DNA of 64,000 nt from Prostheceraeus crozeri. Its lineage: Eukaryota > Platyhelminthes > Polycladida > Euryleptidae. Shown here one piece after another: positions 55,228-64,000 of the stretch. The translations under genes and the position numbers were made by a program. The stretch lies in contig CAJQUW010001446.1 of NCBI GenBank assembly GCA_907163375.1, positions 558,001 through 622,000 on the forward strand. Direction: 5' to 3'. Within the stretch, counting starts at the first letter, position 1; every line of letters starts with the position of its first letter. Below the pieces are notes generated by a model, which saw nothing but the letters and a program-made list of their open reading frames with translations, was not told the origin of the DNA and made no database searches.

Positions 55228-56268
55228 TGTAATCTTCACACTTACAAGCATGGCGTTTATTTCATGGTACTATCATAATCTTGGCTTATCAAATATCTAT
55301 CGGCGGATCCCGGCCTACTTATATTACAATATTCCAAATGGTTACATTATTGACAACATCTCAAACTTATCGTGAATTCTTTTCATCATATTCCAATTTA
55401 TTACATGCAGCCGAATTACATCAGGAAAAGCATTTTGATGACTTAATGTTAATTGACAATGGATTTGTTCTCTCTCGCCATGCGGTGTTTACTGGCGCCG
55501 TATTAATCCATCTTTGCGAGTGAGATCAGAGGACTTATTAGTCTAAAGTGCAAACATTTTGAACCGCGTTACTATTTGACGCACGGATTTCGGCTCATGT
55601 TCCTGGTCATTTATTTCTCTTGTGGAAATTATTTGGCGCTGAGTGTATTTAATTTAGCGACAATGCTTAAACATCGCGTACCATGTTTTATTTAAACTCC
55701 GGATTTGGACCTACAGCGGACAGCATTTTCTCCCATGGAAACTCAGTCGTGAAAGGAAAGTATAATATATAAACTTATCTGCCAAGACAAAACGACAGCA
55801 CACCAAACGACAACGACCTACATTCGCTCACTATCTTGAACTCCGTCTTACTCGCCTGCTGATCTCCACCAGTGACTTCCTCCGAGGGCATCGCTTCCCT
55901 GTTCACTTCTTCTGGATGAGTATCACATTCTTTGTATTCAGAAGTACTGATCCATTGTAATCTTATTGTGCTGATTTTTGAAAGTTATATTATACGTTCG
56001 ACTTGCACCTTTTCCGTTTTTGGTTAACGTTTAATTTGATGGTTTTATTTTTAAGTGGTAGAAATAGTAATAATTTTTGGATAAGTCAGGCGAGCTATTG
56101 GGGTAATTAATCGTGCGTTAAAGAGAAGATCAATTTGTAAAGATCATTATAATTCTCACAGTTTTAGAGCGGTCACTTCTTTTCAGTGGCTAGTAGAAAA
56201 ATCGTCTAAGTGTAAACTACATCATTTCATCAACCAAATTATTAACGTTAGATAAAAAGAAGTTGACA
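55228..56268 (+). repeat. Nested element 3' LTR
   Basis: 1041 bp, near-identical to 51740-52780. Ends TTGACA, followed by the ACTG duplication and resumed BEL/Pao coding sequence. Confidence 0.92.
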
Positions 56269-58146
56269 ACTGTATTGGTATCTATCAACGCAATGATGAT
56301 CCCTGAATTGGAAGATCGTCTTCACATAGACAGTGTTACCTACTGGACGGACAGTATGATTGTACTTCATTACCTACGATCTGAGGAGAAACAATTGGAC
56401 AGATTCACTTCGAATCGAATTGGAAAAATCTTGGATGGATCTGATGTACTTCAATGGAAATATGTATCATCTCAAGAAAACCCGGCTGATATTGCGTCGC
56501 GAGGCACTAAACCAGATCAATCCGACAAAATGGATCATTGGCTGAATGGACCTAACTTTCTCTGGACACATGAGAACACTTGGAACTCTCAACCTAATAT
56601 TTTGAGGTCATCAAAAAATGTTGTTCGTGTTTCGTCTATCAAGATAAGAACAGCGGAATTCTGGAAAAGATTATTCGAGCGATATTCTTCGTGGACAGCA
56701 TTAGTGCGGACTGTTGCCAGAATAATGGAGTCAGTGGAAAAGTGGAAGAGATATGAAAAATCAAAAGCATCAAATTCCGACAGAAACGTCAGTCCTTTGA
56801 CAGTTGACCTCTTGGACAAAGCTGAAAAGAAGATCCTGTCCATGGTACAGGAAACGCTGTCTGATCGACTGGAGCAGCTCAAGCAATTGAACGTTGTTGC
56901 AATAGACGAATTATTGTGTGTTGGCGGCAGACTACGCAATGCTAACATAAGCAATTCAAGCAAGCATCCGATTATTCTTCCTAATGAACATCCAATAACT
57001 AAATTGTTGATTATTGATTGCCACATTAAGAATTGTCATCAAGGAATTCACTACACATTATCGAAATTGAGGGAACGATATTGGGTCATTCGAGGTGTCA
57101 GCACGGTAAAGGGTGTCCTGAGGAAATGTCAAACCTGTAAGCGTCTACATGGTAGAGTTGGAGAACAAATTACATCGTATTTGCCAAAAGCTCGAGTTGA
57201 TATCAAAGAAGACTATCAGAAATATCCCTTCGTGTCGGTTGGAAAAGACATGTTTGGACCATTCTACGTCAACCTTGGACCTGGAACAAGAAGAAAATCA
57301 GAAGTTCAGTACAAGCGTTATGGATGCATTTTCACCTGTATGCGCACTCGCGCAGTGCATTTAGAGATGGTTAGAGATTTGTCCTCTGACAGCTTTTTGC
57401 AAGCAGTTATGCGATTTGTGGCCAGGCGAGGTTGCCCAATGGAAATATACAGCGACAATGGCACCAACTTTAAAGGAGCATCAAGCGATATTGTCGACGC
57501 TATGAGGAAATGGAATCACGACAATGTTCAAAATCAATTGGCAAGCGCAAAGATTCGGTGGACCTTTAATCCACCAGCGGCAAGCCATCAAGGGGGAGTC
57601 TGGGAGCGAATGATTCGTTCTATACGCAAGATTTTGAATGTCCTGATTTTGAAAAACACATTAAATGAAGAAACATTGCGCACACTATTTTGTGAAGTGG
57701 AAAAGATCCTTAATGACCGACCAATCACACGAGTTTCATCTGATCCCGATGACTTGGAAGCCCTTACTCCTAATCACCTCTTGCTCCTGAGAAGGAACCC
57801 CAGTTCTCAGCCCATCCAGTCTCCAAGTAACAAAAAAGATTTGAGAGTGAAATGGAAGTACGCTCAGTCACTTGCCGATCAATTCTGGCTTCGTTGGACT
57901 CGAGAATACCTTCCTAGTTTACAGACCAGTCAAAAATGGCTACGCAGAGTGCGGAACTTACGCAAAGGTGACCTGGTTCTGATTTCGGATGAAAACTCTC
58001 CAAGAGGCTGCTGGAAGAAAGGTCTGGTGGAAGAAGCCTTTGAGGATAGTGAGGGTTGCGTGAGACGTGTGAAGCTGAGGCTGGCTGATGGCTCCCTAGT
58101 TCGTGATGTTCGCAAGTTGTGTTTGCTTGAAGAAGAGATTGTATGA
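56269..58146 (+). CDS. pol: BEL/Pao pol continuation: RNase H end and integrase
   Basis: Resumes the polyprotein interrupted at 51739. RNase H continues with VTYWTDSMIVLHYL and ENPADIASRG. Integrase follows: H2C2 zinc-binding segment (HxnHQGIHYTL and CQTCKR), the catalytic core with GKDMFGPFYV, the second Asp in YSDNGTNFKGA and the Glu in SHQGGVWERMIRS, and the C-terminal DUF5641-type region (NLRKGDLVLISDENSPRG). Stop at 58144-58146. The frame is open throughout. As it stands it has no start of its own. Confidence 0.92.
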   Translation, partial: TVLVSINAMMIPELEDRLHIDSVTYWTDSMIVLHYLRSEEKQLDRFTSNRIGKILDGSDVLQWKYVSSQENPADIASRGTKPDQSDKMDHWLNGPNFLWTHENTWNSQPNILRSSKNVVRVSSIKIRTAEFWKRLFERYSSWTALVRTVARIMESVEKWKRYEKSKASNSDRNVSPLTVDLLDKAEKKILSMVQETLSDRLEQLKQLNVVAIDELLCVGGRLRNANISNSSKHPIILPNEHPITKLLIIDCHIKNCHQGIHYTLSKLRERYWVIRGVSTVKGVLRKCQTCKRLHGRVGEQITSYLPKARVDIKEDYQKYPFVSVGKDMFGPFYVNLGPGTRRKSEVQYKRYGCIFTCMRTRAVHLEMVRDLSSDSFLQAVMRFVARRGCPMEIYSDNGTNFKGASSDIVDAMRKWNHDNVQNQLASAKIRWTFNPPAASHQGGVWERMIRSIRKILNVLILKNTLNEETLRTLFCEVEKILNDRPITRVSSDPDDLEALTPNHLLLLRRNPSSQPIQSPSNKKDLRVKWKYAQSLADQFWLRWTREYLPSLQTSQKWLRRVRNLRKGDLVLISDENSPRGCWKKGLVEEAFEDSEGCVRRVKLRLADGSLVRDVRKLCLLEEEIV

Positions 58147-58534
58147 TAGTAGTGTTGTTCCTTTTTTTTTCGCAGTCGCTCAGATGCCGCGTCCCTTCTC
58201 CTTCGAAGTGATCCATAACAATCCTAGGACTTTTCTCATGTGCCTTTTGCACTTGCATGTCGTGCGCTAATATAGGTGCATTCATGCCGTGCTATTTTAT
58301 GCTCATTGATTCAAAGCATCTATGTGTTATTGCTCTGTTCATCACAGATGAACTTCATCGACACTTTCCTGGATTAGCGAACTCTCATCCCATGGATTTT
58401 CTACGTTTTTTCTGCTCGTATTATATGCAGGTGTACATGCATTTTCCATTTTTTTGCTGTTAATGTGAATAGAAAAACTACCACATTGTTTCTACATTTT
58501 TCCATTTTTGAGGGTAGTTTTTGGTGGGGAGAAA

Positions 58535-58818
58535 TGTAGAAATCTCTACCCTTCTGAAGTCCTGTTATTCTGTTGTCCCATCATTCATATTTCTATTCTG
58601 AAAGAGTTCTATGTTGACCGACAATAATTTCAAATTTTTATCTATGACTATGTGGGATTGACATGTATGTGAATTCAATTGTATAACAACAAATATCTTG
58701 CTCTTGTGCGCTGGAGGTACAGCATCAAAAAACCTCGACTTTTAGCGCAGATCAGCACCGTTGTGATTGAGATGCAAAATACACAACATTTGCTGCCATA
58801 AACAGATCTTTTTCTACA
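58535..58818 (+). repeat. BEL/Pao 3' LTR
   Basis: 284 bp, same as the 5' LTR by eye, followed by the ATACG duplication. Confidence 0.93.
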
Positions 58819-58823
58819 ATACG

Positions 58824-61800
58824 AGTCATGTAGATTATGACCAATGTGTGTTTTTGCAGGAATATGTGGTTAGATATGCGTTGAACGTCCATGTATCATT
58901 CCGTATGATCATGACATTTTCGAAAATAGGTCATAAAATCATAAAATTTTTGATCCGGAATCGCTGGGAGGCCTGAAAAAGTATTGAGAAATGCTATCAG
59001 AAACTCAATAACCATCACTATCATAGTATGCTAGAAAAGTCAGCTGCTACAATATTTGTTTTCATAATAGGTCAAATGATAATTAGGTTTTGTCTCTCTT
59101 CAGAAATGAATAATCTGAATTGCTGTAATTCGGTCGAAATCACGACTTCTGTGAATTTTCAGTAGAAAAGTGTTGTACTACCGTATTAGAACCGTTCATC
59201 ACAAAATTGCATATTCATGAAATATTTATGACCTCTTGACCGCATAAAGAATGAGTCTAAAGAAACATAATTCATTGCCACAGAAACTAAGAAAGCAAGT
59301 GAGAGGTGTCACTATGTCGAGTCTGCATTGACATTGAAATTTTGACCTCGGAATTTTCTCTTTCGTATTGGCAGTTTGAAATCTCCCATGATATCTTTAA
59401 ATTAAATGCAGGTCGGTATTTAAATCAACAATAGTTCGCACACTGCGCTGGACCACCCTCGGTTCCTTAATGTAGCAGGAAAAATGCAACGGACAAAATA
59501 GTCTATTCCTATTTGACCGATGCATCGCATCTTCATCTGAAAGGTCCTCATTATCGCTCACCATGTACCTTTGTTTTTCTATCGCTTTGACAGCAGTTCG
59601 ATACCCAGCTAATCGTTTGAATTACTGCTATTCAAAAGCAATATATTTCATTTTCTTGCATCATTGGATTTCATTTTTTCCATATGAATATTACTTCTTT
59701 CTTCATCCTCAACACATTTCAGAGCTGATGACGATGTTAGCACCTGATCAGTTTTGTTGTGCGTACTAAGTTGAAGACTCGGAAAAAATGCTTGTGCAAA
59801 TTCTCTAAATATTCTAATATGAAATCGATAAAATTATAATAGACTATGATATGATACTTGCATTTTAAATGTGCTGCCGTCTTACTAAACGAAGCTTTGA
59901 TAGTAAAAATAATACAATTTCATTTCCCTCGTACTTCAATGTTGCACTCTCACTGTTCATCATAGCCAGCTCCATCGTTGTACTTGAGGAATGATCTAAA
60001 TTAGGATGCAATTAGAATAGGATCCAATTAGAATATTTGTATATTTTCTAAATCTGGCCGGAACCGAATCTTTCGCCAAATCTGCCGAAAACCGGCCAGA
60101 TTTCGTGTTTGTGAAAAGTAGCGACGTGGAGGTATTTAATGTGGTGCCCTTCTTTGTTGTCCAATAGAACAGAGCTACGTCATTAGACGCAAGATTGAGT
60201 CATCTGCGATTTTGTATAACATTCGTCGTGATTCTTTTGAAGCAGTATACACACCGTGGAATTAGACCAGATGCTCGATCAAATTTATCTTCATCTAATG
60301 ACATCAGACTCCTACCGAATGCAATTTATGTCTGATTGACCTCCTTGGACCAGTTAATGATCGTTAATCAATTATTATATGATCCCATTTTAATGAAATG
60401 AATGAACATTAGGTATCTATAGCAACTCTTTTCAGCGTCACTTTATGTATTTTGAAAGTATTTATGTATTTCATCATCTTGTCATTGGTCTTGAATATAG
60501 AGCAAATACATCGAACGTCTGGCAAAATAGCGGAGTATTTTGTGTACAGTGCAAACACTAATCATTTTCTCACGCATATCTTGACAAGAATTCTGTCAAC
60601 TTAGTGACCTTTTTGAATGTTACCTACGCGTTCTCTATTGAATTAAGGCCAGTTCTTAACTGACCACTAACCAAGAATCTAGAATTTTCATTAATTTCCA
60701 GCAGTTGCAAGTATTGCCCTGTTGTATAGAACGTAGGGTGGAGCATGTCACGTTCGTGTATTCCATATGCACAGCCCCGGGAACTCACCTTCAAAATGCC
60801 TAAATACACGCCAAAGCATTCTGAAACCTTTACTATAACTGCTGACAGTTCAACCTTGTACATTTTGGAATATCCGGAATATTGCAATACATGTAGTAGT
60901 GCATTCAGACTTTCGGCGAGCACTGTTTGTGACAAGGACATTTTATTGCAGGAATAAGACATCTCGAACCACTTGTCTGTAATACTCATCGATCAAACCA
61001 TTTATTGATAAAGTACACGAGCCGTAATACCACGTGCGCTGAAATTTAGAGCAAATTTGCATCAGAAGATTTTACTCTTTAATCCCTACCGGATTCTTTC
61101 ATAAAGTTGGCAAGTCCGCTTCCAGCCAGATTTAAAATTTATTAATCTGGCTCACTCCTACTGTACATTTGATAATCGCAGAAGCTCCATTTATAAATCA
61201 ATGCGGATTATATTGTTTTCCGTGCCCAGTTCTCGGATGGTACAAAGGAAAAATGTGCCTATCAATGTATGAATGTTTACATGCTGAAAAATAAAATTTC
61301 ATAAAATTTCCTCGTCGTTGCAGATTATTAATGGTATAAAACTATTTGTTGCATTCTTTTGTGATGTTTATCAATCATCTATTCGTTTTCATTAAAGGCC
61401 ATGGTGTTGAAATATAATTTTGTAATGATGGGGTATAGACAATAAAAATGTTCCCAAAATGCTAATTGATGTTTTATGGAAGTTGCCGTAAGTTTGATAA
61501 AAATTTTGTGGAACAAATTTCACGACGTCAGGCAAACCAGTTCACAAAATACAAAGGAAAGGAGTGAATTAATCAGCAATTCGAAAATAAATCAATTGTC
61601 AAGTTAATTTGCTAAAAGTCCTGATTGAAAAAAGTCCTGAAAATTGGCTTCAAATAATCCTAAATGACATAAATAGTGAGTCTCAAATTTTTCTAGACGC
61701 CCTGACTGTACGACCACAGAAAAGATGTTATGTTCAGAGGATATGGATGAGATGAAGGAAGAACTGAAGGAGATGTGGCATTGGTTGGAAGACGTCTGGG

Positions 61801-62388
61801 ATCCCATGAAAGAGATTATGCATTATCTAATACATAAAAATAATCATAATAATGTGATGTCTTACAACCACTGACAATTTTTTGCACACATGAAGGAAAT
61901 AAGGACATTCCTGTCTGACACACAATAACGGTAGACATTCACTTCTGATTGATGTAAGACCTGTACGTAACTGGATTAACCAGTTTATCTGGAAATGTGC
62001 ATATATGATTTTTTATTGATACTTGATTTAAGTTAAGCTGCTTTTGCGATAAGAATTAAAATTTAGGGACCTTATGACAATGGGAACTGAAAAGTGCAGA
62101 GTAAAAGTCCTGGGCTGCAATTTGATTGCAAAGTTTCTTCGCAAAATCAGTGGAATCTTAATAGAAGACCCATGGACTTTTGGAAAAATATGGTAGAGAT
62201 GTGATATTCAATGTTGCTCCTGGCTTGGCTCTTTTATCTAAATTTGTTACATTGATTTTATTCAGCTGAAATGTAAGAATTTGTTTATTGTCGACTAATA
62301 TGCGTCATTGTAGAACCCATCTTGTTATGCTCGTGTCTACTCGAATTCCTCAGCGCTTTTGACTTTGGAATCTTTTAATCTCTTTTAG
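58824..62388. other. No gene recognised (AP3S intron 1)
   Basis: No conserved exon or intact transposon recognised. TAGACGCCCTG near 61694 could be an old hAT-type end. Confidence 0.4.
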
Positions 62389-62480
62389 CCAGAAGATCTG
62401 CAGCAACAAATCATCAAAGAAACGTTTCATTTGGTATCGAAACGGGATGACAACGTGTGCAACTTCCTGGAAGGTGGCAC
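62389..62480 (+). CDS. AP3S: AP-3 complex subunit sigma, coding exon 2
   Basis: 92 bp between TCTCTTTTAG and GTAAGT. Reads PEDLQQQIIKETFHLV then SKRDDNVCNFLEGG, the direct continuation of exon 1 in phase 0 and nearly the same as other animal AP-3 sigma chains. It ends after the second base of a codon. The remaining exons (longin-fold core and C-terminal tail) are not seen in the last 1.5 kb, so they lie beyond the window. Confidence 0.96.
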
Positions 62481-63691
62481 GTAAGTTCATTTGACTGATA
62501 ATTTCTAGTGGCGCATTTATTCTTCTAACTCATGCGCACGTATTTATCGTTGAAATTCCATCGATTATTTATTTAAATTCTTTTATCGAATGAGAGTCGG
62601 TAACAATTCTCGTCATTCTGCTGATAAACTTTCATCAATTCTTGAAAGCGCTACCTTTTACTCAATGAATTTGAAGTGTTGAAATTGAAAGACAAGTGTG
62701 CCAAACATGTCCTCGCTAGAAAATTCTGCGGTGTCAAGAAATACTTGTGAAGTCATTGACCTTAAAATGAGTCATACATCGGTGCGATGTATCAGCATGA
62801 TCATTCATGTCGGTCTATCTGAAAACTACGCAAATAACACAACGTTGAAGCAAACACTGCTTTTGTATTTTAAATTAACTACATTTTCAAAGTACTGCAT
62901 CTAAGATTTTCTAAGATTAATAAATTGTTGTTGTAGTTGTGTTCTAGTATTAAGGAAAAGGCATTTGTGCATGCATCCACGACATGTCTCAGTTCGAACA
63001 ATCCCACAGATCTATTACATGTATTGTAGTTTGTCTACTTATCGAAGATGAAGAGACTTTCCTCTTTCACGAATAGTGTCGAATTTGCTCAAAATTCGTC
63101 TCTGATATTGATGCATTGATCTCTGAAAAGCATCTGTCATTCATATAACAGCATAAACAGGTTGTGTGCTTGAACGTATTAAAATAAAAAATCAGCAATT
63201 AAATCTCAGAATTTCTAAACAAAATAACTGTGTACTTGGTATCATGAATGAACATTTAAGAAGGCATTTTTTCTTCAGTTTTATTTTTCGGTTCCTCGGT
63301 ATCCATTCTTACTACCGTTGCCGAAATATTTCGTTCATTCGAGTTCTTTCACTACATGCGAGCAGTGTATACAAGATTGTTATTTGACTAGTCTCAACAA
63401 TTTATCAGGAAATTCAGCCGATGGATATATTTAATTCATCGATTTGGATTCATTTTCAGAAAATCAAAAAATAAATATGTCGGACAATCTAATTTTTTCA
63501 CCTCTTCTTTTATTTAAGTGTATACATTGGACTGAATTTACAGTGGATATTCTGAAATCATGCACATGTACGCACATTAACGTACTAAATCTGTGAAACA
63601 TCATTGAGAGCATGCAAGGCTATCATATCAGATTCAGGGGTCTCGTGCCACTTAAGATGATTAACAGTTTCCGGGTGTATGCTCTGATGTA
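62481..63691. other. AP3S intron 2, nothing recognised
   Basis: No exon or repeat recognised. Confidence 0.5.
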
Positions 63692-63880
63692 TTATGCTCC
63701 AATGGGGACAATAGCTTGAGGAATAGGTTTTTGTTCATCAATAGTTTTGCTGACATCTTTGAATGCAGTCGCGATGAAATTTGATGATGGATGCGGATTT
63801 AGAGTCACAGATATTTTCCCGACTTGTATCCACGGTAGAATCAAGGTTACCCCTTTCAGTTTGTTGATGACAGTTGAGCC
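63692..63880 (-). CDS. Possible terminal exon of an unidentified minus-strand gene
   Basis: An open minus-strand frame ending at TAA (63692) reads KGVTLILPWIQVGKIS, NPHPSSNFIATAF and DEQKPIPQAIVPIGA. The composition looks protein-like, with an AG at about 63888 that might serve as acceptor. Another frame upstream also looks open (from ATG near 63976: MTIDATIAIKLKCEQLTEL). I cannot identify either or be sure that they are coding. Confidence 0.25.
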   Translation of the reverse strand, partial: GSTVINKLKGVTLILPWIQVGKISVTLNPHPSSNFIATAFKDVSKTIDEQKPIPQAIVPIGA

Positions 63881-64000
63881 ATTGAGCAAATACTTCTTTG
63901 TCTCTTTTCGTAGAAAATGAGCTCGGTCAATTGCTCACACTTCAACTTGATTGCGATTGTAGCATCGATAGTCATGTTGTCCTAGCCTCAGCCAAGGCTC

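Larger units (their letters stand above)
51740..56268 (+). mobile_element. Young non-autonomous LTR retrotransposon nested in BEL/Pao
   Basis: LTRs of 1041 bp each (51740-52780 and 55228-56268) with TG...CA ends, differing at only two positions that I found (ATTTGAACC/ATTTGGACC and TTAAATGG/TTAAGTGG). The 4-bp duplication ACTG flanks the element (51736-51739 and 56269-56272). The 2447-bp interior begins TTTTTGGCGACCACGCCAGG, where TGGCGACC is a likely primer-binding site (complement of a tRNA CCA end). No gag or pol ORF is present, so it must depend on another element. The interior leader contains a series of stem-loops (53117-53455). Confidence 0.92.
47336..58818 (+). mobile_element. BEL/Pao LTR retrotransposon interrupted by a nested LTR element
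   Basis: Two 284-bp LTRs (47336-47619, 58535-58818) beginning TGTAGAAATC and ending TTTTTCTACA, flanked by the 5-bp duplication ATACG (47331-47335, 58819-58823). The LTRs are identical by eye, so insertion is recent. A purine-rich tract GGTGGGGAGAAA precedes the 3' LTR. The interior encodes gag-type, protease, reverse transcriptase, RNase H and integrase domains in BEL/Pao order. Without the 4.5-kb nested insertion the element would be about 6.95 kb. It lies within AP3S intron 1 in the same orientation. Confidence 0.95.
41943..62388 (+). other. AP3S intron 1 (20.4 kb) with LINE, BEL/Pao and nested LTR element
   Basis: Runs from GTAAGT (41943) to TCTCTTTTAG (62388). More than half of it is the LINE fragment (42229-44240) and the BEL/Pao element with its nested insertion (47336-58818). 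Confidence 0.9.

Noticed and set aside
59563-59769. 68-codon ORF in AP3S intron 1
   Set aside because: Hydrophobic low-complexity translation of AT-rich DNA, no homology recognised.
44977-61704. A hAT element spanning the BEL/Pao insertion (CAGGGTGTTTG ... TAGACGCCCTG)
   Set aside because: Ends match only partly and the 8-bp flanks differ (ATGCTGTG and ACTGTACG).

Overview
This is animal genomic DNA, most likely from an invertebrate; I cannot place it more precisely. Two host genes have recognisable spliced exons: COP9 signalosome subunit 2 (complete, minus strand) and the AP-3 adaptor sigma subunit (first two coding exons, plus strand). The rest is mostly mobile DNA of several ages, often nested.

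Positions 1 to about 15,602 hold an endogenous Polinton/Maverick (adintovirus-like) DNA virus. It is far more AT-rich than its surroundings and has compact, intronless genes. Its genes include a penton-like minor capsid protein, a frameshifted packaging ATPase, protein-primed family B DNA polymerase, a fibre-like coiled-coil protein, two small hydrophobic virion-type proteins, the major capsid protein, a phospholipase A2/integrase fusion and an adenain-type protease. The left end lies outside the window; the right end is probably the strong palindrome at 15,537-15,602. The genome is peppered with about twenty short GC-rich hairpins with three-base loops. They lie just after stop codons and also in frame inside several genes. 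They look like a small dispersed palindromic element family, and one insertion can be read against an unfilled copy of the same site. This is the most unusual feature of the window.

15.6-35 kb: remnants of DNA transposons (an internally deleted piggyBac, a second piggyBac split by a non-autonomous hAT, a MITE, and a 6.4-kb TTAT-flanked element carrying a hAT and a Tc1) fill the introns of the CSN2 gene (coding exons 35,062-34,606, 23,049-22,625 and 19,836-19,387; 443 codons) and its downstream side.

35-64 kb: AP3S starts at 41,874 beside a possible divergent exon on the other strand. Its 20.4-kb first intron contains a decayed LINE and a young BEL/Pao retrotransposon (47,336-58,818, target duplication ATACG, LTRs identical by eye). 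The BEL/Pao RNase H is split by an even younger non-autonomous LTR element (51,740-56,268, target duplication ACTG) whose leader has a series of related stem-loops.

All calls come from reading the sequence; no database search was run. Family names rest on visible motifs.
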